From contig NZ_CAMPKE010000003.1 of assembly GCF_946887195.1 (NCBI RefSeq), forward strand, positions 1 to 64,000: a stretch of DNA of 64,000 nt. The letters run 5' to 3'. Below are positions 1 through 8,216 of this stretch, one piece after another (within the stretch, counting starts at the first letter, position 1; every line of letters starts with the position of its first letter). The notes beneath the pieces are model-generated. The model did no database searches. It was not told the DNA's origin and saw nothing but the letters and a program-made list of their open reading frames with translations. The position numbers and the translations under genes are program-made. The stretch is from an uncultured Halomonas sp. (GTDB lineage: Bacteria > Pseudomonadota > Gammaproteobacteria > Pseudomonadales > Halomonadaceae).

Positions 1-2
1 CG

Positions 3-1451
3 CTAAAAAACGATACCGATGCCGATGTCGTAGTGATCGGCGCCGGCATCACCGGGCTTAGCGCCGCGCTACAGCTGGCCGAGGACGGCAAGCGAGTCGT
101 CGTTCTCGAGGCGCTGCGGGTCGGTGAGGGCTGTACGGGAGGCTCGACGGGCAATCTTTACAGCACCGTCGCCAAGGGATTGGCGCCCTTACGCAGAAAA
201 TGGGGCGATGCGGTCATTCACGATGTGGTTGCTGCGCGCGCCCAGGCCATCGATCGCATGGAAACCACGGTGGAGCGCTTCGGCATCGATTGTCAGTTTC
301 ATCGCCGTTCGCTGTATCGCCTGCTCGCTTCCGATGACGAGGCATCGGTCGAGGCGCTCGATCAGGAACGAGACGCCTTGCGCAGTGCCGGCCTCACGGT
401 GGGGCTCGTGGGGGACGTGGCCTTGCCCTTCACGTTTCGTCATGGGCTGAAACTCGACGATCAGGCGCAGTTCAACCCGTTGCACTACGTTCTGGGGCTG
501 GCCCGCGCCGCCAGCGAGGTGGGCGTCGTCATCCACGAGCATAGCCCCGTTCGCGAGGTGGATTACGATCACAATGTCGTGAAGACCGACGCCGCCAAGC
601 TCAATGCCGAGCACGTTGTCATCGCCACCCATACGCCCAAGGGCATCAATATGCTCCAGACGGGCATGATCGCGTCTCGCGAATACGCGGTGAGCGCGAA
701 GCTGAATGCGCCGCCGTATCCCGATGGCATTTTCTGGATGCTGGATCCGTTCCACTCTCTGCGCAGTTACCGCTATGCGAATGAAGATTACCTGATGGTG
801 ATCGGTGAGAAGCACAAGACCGGCGAAGGGGAGCTTGGCAGCGGTTACTACCAGACACTGCGCGCCTATCTGCACAGCCACTTCGATGTGCGGGACGTTA
901 CCCACTGCTGGTCCGCACAGCAGTATAGTTCCGCCGACGGCCTGCCTTACATTGGCAGAGTGCATGGCAAGAAATCCGCCTATTTGGCGACTGGCTTCGC
1001 TGCCGATGGACTGACCTGGGGAGCGCTGGCCGGCATGATCATCGGCGATCTCATCATGGAGCGCGATAACCCCTGGCATCAGCGTTTCGATGCACGGCGC
1101 TTCACGCCTGGCAAATCGATCAAGGACTGGTCGAAGGAGAACGTCTCGGTCGCCAAGCATTTTCTGCATGATTACCTGGGCTCGCATCAGCTCAAGCAAC
1201 TCGACGAGGTGGGCATCGGCGAGGGCAAGCTCGTCACGCTCGATGGTGAGAAGCTGGCGGTCTATCGCACCCAGGATGGTGAGCTTTCCGTGTTATCCGC
1301 CGTATGCCCGCATCTGAAATGCCTGGTGCACTGGAACGCTGCCGATACGACATGGGATTGCCCGTGCCATGGTAGCCGCTTCGATACGCAAGGTGCCGTC
1401 ATCGAAGGGCCAGCCTATCATCCGCTGGCCCGACGCGATCGGCCATCCTAG
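3..1451 (+). CDS. FAD-dependent oxidoreductase with C-terminal Rieske domain (5'-truncated by window edge)
   Basis: The reading frame is open from base 3, so the true start lies left of the window. The N-terminal part is a DAO-type FAD-binding fold: an alternating hydrophobic strand leads into GAGITGLSAA. The last 50 or so residues form a Rieske [2Fe-2S] domain with CPH and CPCHGSRFD ligand motifs (C-x-H and C-x2-H) followed by GPAYHPL. This domain order matches the YhfW-like family of glycine/D-amino-acid-oxidase-type proteins fused to Rieske domains. The substrate is unknown; such proteins are usually listed only as FAD-dependent oxidoreductases. The C-terminus (ARRDRPS) ends soon after the Rieske fold, slightly short for the family. 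The next genes run on the other strand, so there is no operon context. Confidence 0.85.
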   Translation, partial: LKNDTDADVVVIGAGITGLSAALQLAEDGKRVVVLEALRVGEGCTGGSTGNLYSTVAKGLAPLRRKWGDAVIHDVVAARAQAIDRMETTVERFGIDCQFHRRSLYRLLASDDEASVEALDQERDALRSAGLTVGLVGDVALPFTFRHGLKLDDQAQFNPLHYVLGLARAASEVGVVIHEHSPVREVDYDHNVVKTDAAKLNAEHVVIATHTPKGINMLQTGMIASREYAVSAKLNAPPYPDGIFWMLDPFHSLRSYRYANEDYLMVIGEKHKTGEGELGSGYYQTLRAYLHSHFDVRDVTHCWSAQQYSSADGLPYIGRVHGKKSAYLATGFAADGLTWGALAGMIIGDLIMERDNPWHQRFDARRFTPGKSIKDWSKENVSVAKHFLHDYLGSHQLKQLDEVGIGEGKLVTLDGEKLAVYRTQDGELSVLSAVCPHLKCLVHWNAADTTWDCPCHGSRFDTQGAVIEGPAYHPLARRDRPS

Positions 1452-1485
1452 CTATTTCTGGCCGGCAAGACGCCGCTCGCGACCC

Positions 1486-1773
1486 TCAGAATGGCGGGGA
1501 AGGCGGTATGGGGGACGGTGTAATTTCATCGGGCGGCCCCTTGCCGGGCTCATCCTCTGGGCGCCATGGCTGCTGCGGATCTTCGCTTGGCGGCTCGGAT
1601 GGCGGCGGATCCTGAAGAGGCGGCTCCTCCTCGGGTGGCCGATGCGGCGGCGGATCGTGCGGCGGTGGCGTCTCGTTGGGAGGATCGGGCGGTGGCGGTG
1701 CATCGAAGGGCCCGCCAAGCATCTCATCGCCCATGACGGTACCGTTTGCATAATGCCGTGGATTCCTTGCCAT
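1486..1773 (-). CDS. Small proline-rich hypothetical protein
   Basis: This 95-residue protein has 35 prolines, arranged as PP and PPP blocks separated by acidic or polar residues (for example PPPHDPPPHRPPEEEPP). It has no signal peptide, membrane segment or recognisable domain. The ATG is preceded by a strong AGGAGG (complement of 1784-1789) at 10-nt spacing. This is the best reason to prefer this frame over two overlapping frames of similar length (1369-1872 plus, 1452-1784 minus) that lack such a signal. The composition suggests an extended or disordered chain. The function is unknown. Confidence 0.55.
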   Translation of the reverse strand: MARNPRHYANGTVMGDEMLGGPFDAPPPPDPPNETPPPHDPPPHRPPEEEPPLQDPPPSEPPSEDPQQPWRPEDEPGKGPPDEITPSPIPPSPPF

Positions 1774-1881
1774 GACGGCGGCACCTCCTGTGGCTACTCG
1801 TTTCTTGAGCGTAGATCACCGAGGCCAACTAAAGAATGGCGGCATCGAAAGAATCTGGTTTACGGCCTATGACTCTTTATT

Positions 1882-2166
1882 TCAAAGCCTTGCCAATGAA
1901 CGCAGGGCGGCATCCAGCGCATGCAGGTCGGGCACGCACGGCGTAATGCCGGGGAACGGCGAGTGCGTCGCCTTTTCGGGTAGGACGCCGACGAAGCGCG
2001 TGGCGTTGGAACGCGCGGCGCGGTAGTCGTTGTAGGAATCGCCGATCATCACCGTGCGTGCGGCGGTGTGGCCGTGGCGCGTCAGCAGATTGAGCAGGCC
2101 ATTGACCTTGTCGGGCGGGGCGCCGAGCACGTCGTCGAACAGCGGCGTCAGGCCGCGCTGGCGCAC
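1882..2166 (-). pseudogene. 5'-truncated HAD-superfamily phosphatase remnant
   Basis: The 94 residues match only the C-terminal half of a HAD hydrolase. PPDKVNGLLNLLTRHG supplies the motif III lysine and VMIGDSYNDYRAAR is motif IV (GDSxND). The catalytic N-terminal DxD motif and the cap domain are absent. Going upstream in the same frame there are only a few arginine and valine codons before the nadC stop codon (2179-2181), so no room exists for the missing half. The only start is a GTG with no convincing Shine-Dalgarno. The likeliest reading is a gene whose 5' end was deleted, leaving it fused behind nadC. Readthrough or expression as a short protein cannot be excluded. Confidence 0.6.
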
Positions 2167-2178
2167 GACCCGGCGCCG

Positions 2179-3027
2179 CTAGAGCGACAGGCGCATCGAT
2201 AGATCCACCGCCTCGAGATCCTTGGTCAGGGCGCCGATGGAGATGTAATCCACCCCGGTCTCGGCGATGCGCGGCAGGCTGGCGTGGGTGACGCCGCCCG
2301 AGGCCTCGAGCAGGGCGCGGCCGTCGGTGATGCGCACCGCCGTGTACAGCGCGTCGATGCCGAAGTTGTCGAGCAGGACCATGTCGGCGCGCGCATCGAG
2401 CGCCTGCTGGAGCTCGCCGAAGTTCTCCACCTCCACCTCGATGGGCTTGCCCGGCGCGACCCGTCTCGCCGTGTCGATGGCCGGGGCAATACCGCCACAG
2501 GCCGCGATGTGGTTCTCCTTGATCAGGAAGGCGTCGTACAGACCCATGCGATGGCTATGGCAGCCGCCGCAGGTCACCGCGTACTTCTGAGCCAGGCGTA
2601 GCCCAGGCAATGTCTTGCGCGTATCGAGCAGCTTCACTGAGGTATGCTTGACCATGTCCGCGTAGCGGCGGCTGCGCGTCGCCGTGGCCGAGAGCGTCTG
2701 CAGGAAATTGAGCGCGCTGCGCTCGCCACTGAGCAGGGCGCGGGCCGGACCGGCCAGCTGACAGAGCACCTGACCGGGGGCGACGCGATCGCCATCGCTG
2801 ACGTGCCAGTCGAGAGTGACGCCGGGGTCGAGGCGTTCGAACACAGCCTCCACCCAGGCGGTACCGCATACCACGGCGCTCTGCTTCGCCGTGATGCGGG
2901 CCTGGGCTCGGTTCTGCCACGGGACGAGCTGGGCGGTGATGTCGCCGGTGCCGAGATCCTCCACCAGCGCCGCCGTCACGTTGGCCTGCCGGTCGCGTTC
3001 GAGTTGTGCCTTGTCGAGGGTGTGCAT
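2179..3027 (-). CDS. nadC: Nicotinate-nucleotide pyrophosphorylase (quinolinate phosphoribosyltransferase)
   Basis: NadC converts quinolinate and PRPP to nicotinate mononucleotide, CO2 and PPi in cytosolic NAD synthesis. The 282-residue protein has the expected N-terminal sandwich domain and C-terminal barrel. Family signatures include [54 protein letters not shown] and MVLLDNF. ATG at 3027 is chosen because GGAG (3036-3033) lies 5 nt before it. An in-frame GTG at 3033 lies inside that Shine-Dalgarno. The motif usually read as GGGxNHR is GGCHSHR here (Gly to Cys, Asn to Ser), which is unusual. It is followed in frame by a HAD remnant and preceded by an EamA transporter on the same strand, so this may be a paralogue rather than the housekeeping copy. 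Confidence 0.9.
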   Translation of the reverse strand: MHTLDKAQLERDRQANVTAALVEDLGTGDITAQLVPWQNRAQARITAKQSAVVCGTAWVEAVFERLDPGVTLDWHVSDGDRVAPGQVLCQLAGPARALLSGERSALNFLQTLSATATRSRRYADMVKHTSVKLLDTRKTLPGLRLAQKYAVTCGGCHSHRMGLYDAFLIKENHIAACGGIAPAIDTARRVAPGKPIEVEVENFGELQQALDARADMVLLDNFGIDALYTAVRITDGRALLEASGGVTHASLPRIAETGVDYISIGALTKDLEAVDLSMRLSL

Positions 3028-3054
3028 ATCCACTCCGAATCGGGTTGTGGCCGG

Positions 3055-3957
3055 CTACGCCCGGCCGAAGAAAGTCACGATATTGACGCCGAGCACCGTG
3101 GCCAGCGTGCCGAGAACCACCCAGCGGTTGACGATCTCGCTGTCGCGCAGGAAGACATGGGACATCAGCAGCACGAACAGCGGCGTGGTGGCCGCCAGGG
3201 GCGCGACCACGATCAGGCTGCCGTGCCGCAGCGCCAGGTAGAGAAACACCGGCCCGAGACTCGAGAACAGCCCCGCCAGCACGAAGAAGCCCAGCTCCCG
3301 ACGGCTGCAGCGGATGCCGCCATGGGCGCCGCCGTTGGCCAGCAGATAGAGCGAGGCGAACAGCCACGACGCGGTGACGGTCACGGCGGAAGCAGTCACC
3401 GCATCGGTGCCGGCATCGATGCCGATCTTGCGAAACACCACGGAAACGCCATAGGCGAGCGAGGCCGCCAGCGGAAACAGCAGGTACAGGCGTGAAGTCT
3501 CGTTCAGCCCGACCGCGGCGCCGCGACCACTCTGTGCGCCGACGACGAGGCTGCCGAGCAGCACCAGGCCAGCCCCGAGCAGTCCCGGCAGCGTGGCCGT
3601 TGCGTCGAGAAAGAGCATGGCCAGGGTGATCGACACCACCGGGTGGGTCAGGGTCAGCGGCGTGGTGATATTGGCCCCCAGCCGCGCCATGCCCTGGAAC
3701 TGGAACAGGCGACCCAGCAGCGGCGCGAACAGGCCGGCGATGACGAAATGGCGCCACTGCCACCAGTCACCGAACTGCCAGCCTCGTGTCAGCAGGCTCC
3801 AGCCCCACAGCAGCACCACGTTGACCGAGAGCGTGATCCATAGCGCGGTGAACGAGGAGGAGGCGCCGGCGCCGACCCTCACCAGCAGGAAGGTGATCGC
3901 GAACATCAGTGCGGAGAGCAGCGCCAGGGCGATGGCGGTGATATCGATCTCTGCCAT
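3055..3957 (-). CDS. EamA/DMT-superfamily transporter
   Basis: This is a 300-residue integral membrane protein with about ten hydrophobic helices in two EamA repeats, the standard architecture and length of drug/metabolite transporters. The first helix begins at ITAIALALLSALMF; the second repeat starts near residue 160 (LYLLFPLAASLAYG). The substrate cannot be read from the sequence. The ATG has AGGA 9 nt upstream. It lies 27 bp upstream of nadC on the same strand, so the two are probably co-transcribed. A strong terminator lies just upstream, separating it from the TRAP operon. Confidence 0.85.
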   Translation of the reverse strand: MAEIDITAIALALLSALMFAITFLLVRVGAGASSSFTALWITLSVNVVLLWGWSLLTRGWQFGDWWQWRHFVIAGLFAPLLGRLFQFQGMARLGANITTPLTLTHPVVSITLAMLFLDATATLPGLLGAGLVLLGSLVVGAQSGRGAAVGLNETSRLYLLFPLAASLAYGVSVVFRKIGIDAGTDAVTASAVTVTASWLFASLYLLANGGAHGGIRCSRRELGFFVLAGLFSSLGPVFLYLALRHGSLIVVAPLAATTPLFVLLMSHVFLRDSEIVNRWVVLGTLATVLGVNIVTFFGRA

Positions 3958-3995
3958 GAGCTGTCATCCTCGCCTGAGGCTGCCTACGTCGGCCG

Positions 3996-4037
3996 AAAAA
4001 AAGCAGTACCGGCGGGCCCGAGGGTCGCCGATACTGC
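3996..4037 (-). terminator. Rho-independent terminator of the TRAP/phthalate operon
   Basis: Read on the minus strand, GCAGTA pairs with TACTGC (plus 4032-4037 and 4003-4008). An inner GGCG/CGCC extends the stem, and seven T follow (plus 3996-4002 are A). It lies 60 bp past the TRAP permease stop, before the EamA gene. Confidence 0.8.
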
Positions 4038-4097
4038 CGGTTATGCGCTATTCGCCGTAGCGGCGTGTTACGCCTGACTGCCTTGCGCTGGCATGGA

Positions 4098-6011
4098 TCA
4101 TGCCGGCAGGTTATGGCCGTTGGGCCGCAGATGGGGGGTTGCGATGATAGCGATCGCGACGAAGGCTATTGCCGCGACGATGGCCCACACGCTGGGTGCG
4201 ATGAACAGCAGGCCGGCGATGCCGAAGCCGATCCGGGGTAGGGTGGCCAGACGCTGCCGCCAGAAGCCCTCCACGGCGATGCTGAGCAGCAGCACGCCGA
4301 GCACGGCGGTGATGCACGAGACGACGATGCCGGTCCAGCTTCCCTCCAGCAACAGCCCCTCGCCATAGACGAAGGCGAACGGCACGATGAAAGCGGTGAT
4401 TGCGAGCTTCACCGCGCCGACGGCGATCTCCAGCGGCTTGGCATCGCAGATGGCCGACGCGGCAAAGGCCGCTACCGCCACTGGCGGCGTCATTGCCGAA
4501 AGCACGGCGAAGTAGAGGATGAACATGTTGGTCTGCAGGACGCTGAAGTCCATCGCCATCAGGGTGGGGCTGACCAGCACCGCGGCGAGAATGAACGCCG
4601 ACGGCGTCGGCATGCCCATGCCCAGAATGATCGCCAGCATCGCCGAGATCACCAGCGCCAGGAAGGCGCTATCGCCCGCCATCAGGAAGACCAGGTCAGC
4701 GAACTTGCTGCCCAGGCCCGTCATCGAGATGCCACCGATCACCAGGCCCGCCGCGGCACAAGCGGCAACCACCGAGACCATGCGCAGCGTGGTCACGGCC
4801 AAGGCGTCCCAGATCGCCTTGGGTCCCATGCGGGTCGAGCGACGGAACATCGATACCAGCAGTACCACCGCCGTGGAGATGGCCGCCACATAAGTCGGCG
4901 AATATCCCTGCAGCAGGGCTACCGTCAGCGCGGCGAGCGGCAGGATGAACAGACCGCCGTTCTTGAGCGTCTCGCGCAGCGGTGCGGTTTCCTCCTTGGT
5001 CAGTCCGCGCAGCCCCAGCTTCTGCGAGCGCAGATGGACTTGAGTGTACACACAGAGATAGTAAAGCAGGGCGGGGACCAAGCCGGCGATGGCGATATCG
5101 CGATACTCGATGCCGGTGTACTCGGCCATGATGAAAGCCGCCGAGCCCATTACCGGGGGCAGCAGGCTACCGCCTGTGGACGCCGCTACCTCGACGCTGC
5201 CGGACAACGGCTTGCTGTAGCCCAGGCGCTGCATGATGGGAATGGTGACCGAACCGGTGGTGACCACGTCCGATGTCGGGCTGCCCGACATGGTGCCGTA
5301 CAGGCCCGAGGAGATGACGGCGATCTTGGCCGGACCGCCGACCCGCTGGCCGGCGATCGCCGACGAAAGGTTGTAGAAGAAATCGGCGCCACCGGCCTTG
5401 GCCAGGAAGGTGCCGAACATCACGAACAGGAAGGCATAGGTCGCGGCGACGCGTAGCGGCACGCCAAACAGGCCGTCCGATGTGAACATCATGATGTCGA
5501 GAAAATGGTTGTAGCTCACCTCGCGGAAGCCGAGCGCCCCGGGCAGTGAGTGTCCCAGCAGGTTGTAGGCCACGAATGCCAGCACCACGCTGGTCAGGCC
5601 GAAGCCCACGGTACGCCGCGTGGCCTCGATGGTCAGGAAGAGCAGCACGCTGGCCGCGATCAGATCGGGCAGCTCCAACGGAAATAGCAGCGTGATGCGC
5701 TGGGCGATCCGCTCGCTCTCCATGAAGAAATAGATCCCGGCGGCGATACTGGCCACGACGAACAGCCAGTCGAGCGCGCTGGGACGATCCACGCGCGCAC
5801 CGGGACCGGCGCTCACCGTCAGGAACAGCAGGACCAGCATGGCGGACAGGAACACCACGGTCATGACGTACAGATCGATATATACCATTGTGGTGGTATA
5901 GACCACGGCCAGCGCCACCAGGGCGGCGCATCCATGCACCGCCATGCCCAGCTTGCCCGTGAGGGACCGCTTGGTGCCGGTCCCCATCAGTGTGGAGAGT
6001 ATCGAATTCAT
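4098..6011 (-). CDS. TRAP transporter fused permease (4TM/12TM, DctQM fusion)
   Basis: This 637-residue, very hydrophobic protein has the layout of fused TRAP permeases: an N-terminal DctQ-like part of about 200 residues, then a 12-helix DctM-like part. The DctM region has conserved stretches such as GTMSGSPTSDVVTTGSVTIP and GMGMPTPSAF. Fused permeases of this type work with TAXI-class binding proteins, and the gene just upstream (33 bp) encodes one. Together they form a Na+ or H+ coupled importer. Its place directly downstream of phthalate catabolic genes suggests it imports phthalate or a related aromatic dicarboxylate; this is inference. The ATG follows AGAGG. Confidence 0.9.
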   Translation of the reverse strand: MNSILSTLMGTGTKRSLTGKLGMAVHGCAALVALAVVYTTTMVYIDLYVMTVVFLSAMLVLLFLTVSAGPGARVDRPSALDWLFVVASIAAGIYFFMESERIAQRITLLFPLELPDLIAASVLLFLTIEATRRTVGFGLTSVVLAFVAYNLLGHSLPGALGFREVSYNHFLDIMMFTSDGLFGVPLRVAATYAFLFVMFGTFLAKAGGADFFYNLSSAIAGQRVGGPAKIAVISSGLYGTMSGSPTSDVVTTGSVTIPIMQRLGYSKPLSGSVEVAASTGGSLLPPVMGSAAFIMAEYTGIEYRDIAIAGLVPALLYYLCVYTQVHLRSQKLGLRGLTKEETAPLRETLKNGGLFILPLAALTVALLQGYSPTYVAAISTAVVLLVSMFRRSTRMGPKAIWDALAVTTLRMVSVVAACAAAGLVIGGISMTGLGSKFADLVFLMAGDSAFLALVISAMLAIILGMGMPTPSAFILAAVLVSPTLMAMDFSVLQTNMFILYFAVLSAMTPPVAVAAFAASAICDAKPLEIAVGAVKLAITAFIVPFAFVYGEGLLLEGSWTGIVVSCITAVLGVLLLSIAVEGFWRQRLATLPRIGFGIAGLLFIAPSVWAIVAAIAFVAIAIIATPHLRPNGHNLPA

Positions 6012-6044
6012 TGAAGGAACCTCTTGGCAACGATGCCGTGCCGG

Positions 6045-7061
6045 TTAGCGAAGACCCGCTTCTTTCAGGTAGCGCAGGGCGCCATCGTGATAGGGGATGA
6101 CTTCGGCCGAGGCCATGATCCGTGGATTGAGACGCTTCATCGCCGGGTGCACGTTGGCGATCTTCTCGAAGTTCTCGTACAGCGCCTTGGTCAGCTTGTA
6201 GGCGGTCTCGTCTTTCATGTCGCTGCGTACCGCCAGGGCGGCGCTGATCGACACCGTCGGCGTGTCCTCGGTGATCCACTCATAGGCGCCACCCGGAATG
6301 ACGAAGGGTTGGGTGCCGGTCTTATCGGCAACCTTCTTGATGGTCTCGTCGGACAGCGGCAGCAGATCCAGATCGACGCTGGTGGCCGCCTGCATGATCG
6401 AACTCTGGCGCACGAACAGGCTGTTGAGGAACATATCGATGCGCCGGTCCTGGATCAGATTCGCCTGCTCGCCGGAGGCAGCATAGATGATATCCCCGCC
6501 CCAACTCTTGATCTTCTCGGGGCCCGCGCCGATGGCCTCGAGCATGGCCAAGGCGACACTCGAGGCGATGTTGCCGCGCTTGTTGATGGCGATGGTGATC
6601 GGCGGCTTGACCTCGGCGATATCCGAGAAGGTCTCGATGCCATGTTCCTCGGCGAACTCCTCGCGTATGAACGCCTGCATCGGCGCCCAGGTATACAGAT
6701 AGGACAACAGGCGGATGTCGTCCTTGGCCGGCTCGCGGAACGGCGCCTCGCCCTCGCTCGCCAGGCGCAGCACAGCATCCTCGATGATCGCCAGGCTGGC
6801 GTCGCCGCGCTTCAATACCGCGACATTGGCAATACCGCCGCCCGAGGTCTGGTAGGTTACGGTGGAGCCGGGATACTCCGCCTTGAGCGCGGCATCGAGC
6901 CCGGCGCCGAGCAGCGACCAAAGGCCGCCCGGCGAGGCGCCGGCCACCGTCAGGTTGTAGCTCTCGCTCTCGCTTTCGGCGGCGGCGGGGGCGGCATTCA
7001 TCAGCAGGCCGGGAACGACGAAGGCGGCGGCCAGCAGGGACTTCCTGATTGATGCTTTCAT
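6045..7061 (-). CDS. TAXI-family TRAP transporter solute-binding protein
   Basis: This 338-residue periplasmic binding protein has a signal peptide (MKASIRKSLLAAAF, hydrophobic core, AAPAAAES). The TAXI N-terminal signature follows: GASPGGLWSLLGAGLDAAL and QTSGGGIANV. The start at 7061 is chosen because AAGGTGA lies just upstream. A longer frame reaches 7133 but would bury the signal peptide. The gene pairs with the fused permease immediately downstream. The ligand is unknown; the pathway context points to phthalate. About 100 bp separate it from the decarboxylase-like gene, including a short hairpin (7120-7134) and CAA/GTT-rich sequence. Confidence 0.9.
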   Translation of the reverse strand: MKASIRKSLLAAAFVVPGLLMNAAPAAAESESESYNLTVAGASPGGLWSLLGAGLDAALKAEYPGSTVTYQTSGGGIANVAVLKRGDASLAIIEDAVLRLASEGEAPFREPAKDDIRLLSYLYTWAPMQAFIREEFAEEHGIETFSDIAEVKPPITIAINKRGNIASSVALAMLEAIGAGPEKIKSWGGDIIYAASGEQANLIQDRRIDMFLNSLFVRQSSIMQAATSVDLDLLPLSDETIKKVADKTGTQPFVIPGGAYEWITEDTPTVSISAALAVRSDMKDETAYKLTKALYENFEKIANVHPAMKRLNPRIMASAEVIPYHDGALRYLKEAGLR

Positions 7062-7160
7062 CTCATCACCTTTTGTTGTTGAGTCGGTCTTGCGTCTTGG
7101 ACGTTGTTGTTGTGTGTTGCGTGCCGGGGGCACGACGTGATCGCCATGAGACTGGCGGAT

Positions 7161-8153
7161 TCAGATCTTGAAGCTCTCCAGCGTGGCGGGATGAAAAAGC
7201 TCCTCGGGGCGTAGCTGCCGGCAGGAGAGACCCTCGGCGTGATGCTGCGCGAGAAACCGCGCCAGGGTATCCCGGTTGGGGGCGAAACCGTACGACCAGA
7301 AGTCATCGCCCATCAGTTTGCGCGCGGCCTGGAGTTGGTCCTCGACGAAGGGCAGCGTGACCTTGGTGGCCGCGGTGTCGCTGAGCTTGGCCAGGGCCAG
7401 CGCCTTGGACTGCTCGAAGGCCTTGTAGACCGAGAACGGCAGCCAGGGGTGGCGCTCGACCAGCGTCTTGCGAATGCCCAGCAGGTGCATGATGGGAAAA
7501 ATGCCGGTGCGCCGGTACCAGTCGGACGCCGCCTGTTGCGGGTCGGCATACAGATAGCCGACGTGGGGATGGCCGCGGTCGAAGCAGGACGGCGCGCGCG
7601 GGCCCATCACCGCATCCAGCTCGCCCGCGGCCAGCATGCCCGAGAGGGTCTCACCCGCGGGAATGTTCTCAACGTGGACGCCCTCGGGCAGATCGAGGGC
7701 GATCTTCTCGACCCGCCCCGGCTGCTCGTAACCGCCGCGCAGCCAGGTGACGTCGCTGGCCTTCAGGCCGTGATCCTCCTCGAGGAACAGCCGCGCCCAG
7801 ACGTTGGCGGTGAGCTGATACTCCGGCACGCCGATGCGCTTGCCGCGCAGATCGGCGGGCGTCTCGATACCGCGGTCGGTGCGGATGTAGATCGAGGTGT
7901 GACGAAAGGCGCGCGAGGGAAACACCGGCACGCCCACGTAGGGGCAGTTGTCCGCCGCGGTCTTCACCGTGAAGCTGCTCAGCGACAGCTCGGTGATGTC
8001 GAAGTCGGCATGACGGAAGGCGCGAAAGAAGATTTCTTCGGGGTCGTGCAGCATGAACACCGGATCCACGCCATCGATCTGCACCTCGCCGTCGATCAGA
8101 GGACGCATGCGATCATAGTTACCTACGGCAATGGAGAGCTCTAGCTTGTTCAT
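7161..8153 (-). CDS. pht5: 4,5-dihydroxyphthalate decarboxylase-like protein
   Basis: This 330-residue cytosolic protein has a periplasmic-binding-protein-like fold but no signal peptide. It matches the Pht5/OphC family, which decarboxylates 4,5-dihydroxyphthalate to protocatechuate. Segments typical of that family are AVGNYDRMRPLIDGEVQ, FDITELSLSSFTVKTA, PVFPSRAFRHTSIYIR and GKRIGVPEYQLTANVWARL. The ATG at 8153 has AGGA at 7 nt; an upstream TTG is less likely. It lies 64 bp downstream of the phthalate dioxygenase oxygenase gene, as expected for a phthalate operon. Some family members are annotated only as ABC substrate-binding proteins, so the activity is inferred from family and neighbours. 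Confidence 0.82.
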   Translation of the reverse strand: MNKLELSIAVGNYDRMRPLIDGEVQIDGVDPVFMLHDPEEIFFRAFRHADFDITELSLSSFTVKTAADNCPYVGVPVFPSRAFRHTSIYIRTDRGIETPADLRGKRIGVPEYQLTANVWARLFLEEDHGLKASDVTWLRGGYEQPGRVEKIALDLPEGVHVENIPAGETLSGMLAAGELDAVMGPRAPSCFDRGHPHVGYLYADPQQAASDWYRRTGIFPIMHLLGIRKTLVERHPWLPFSVYKAFEQSKALALAKLSDTAATKVTLPFVEDQLQAARKLMGDDFWSYGFAPNRDTLARFLAQHHAEGLSCRQLRPEELFHPATLESFKI

Positions 8154-8216
8154 CGGCAATCCTGAGTCGTTCGTTGATTGTTTTATGACTAAATCAGCCG
8201 GTCACTGACCGATCGA

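Noticed and set aside
1369..1872. Plus-strand frame across the proline-rich gene
   Set aside because: Overlaps the Rieske gene end and lacks a ribosome site, while the minus-strand gene has AGGAGG.
7062..7135. GTT-rich sequence and hairpin 7120-7134 considered as repeat array or terminator
   Set aside because: Too short and irregular for an array; the hairpin has no T-run, so it is at most a processing site within the operon.
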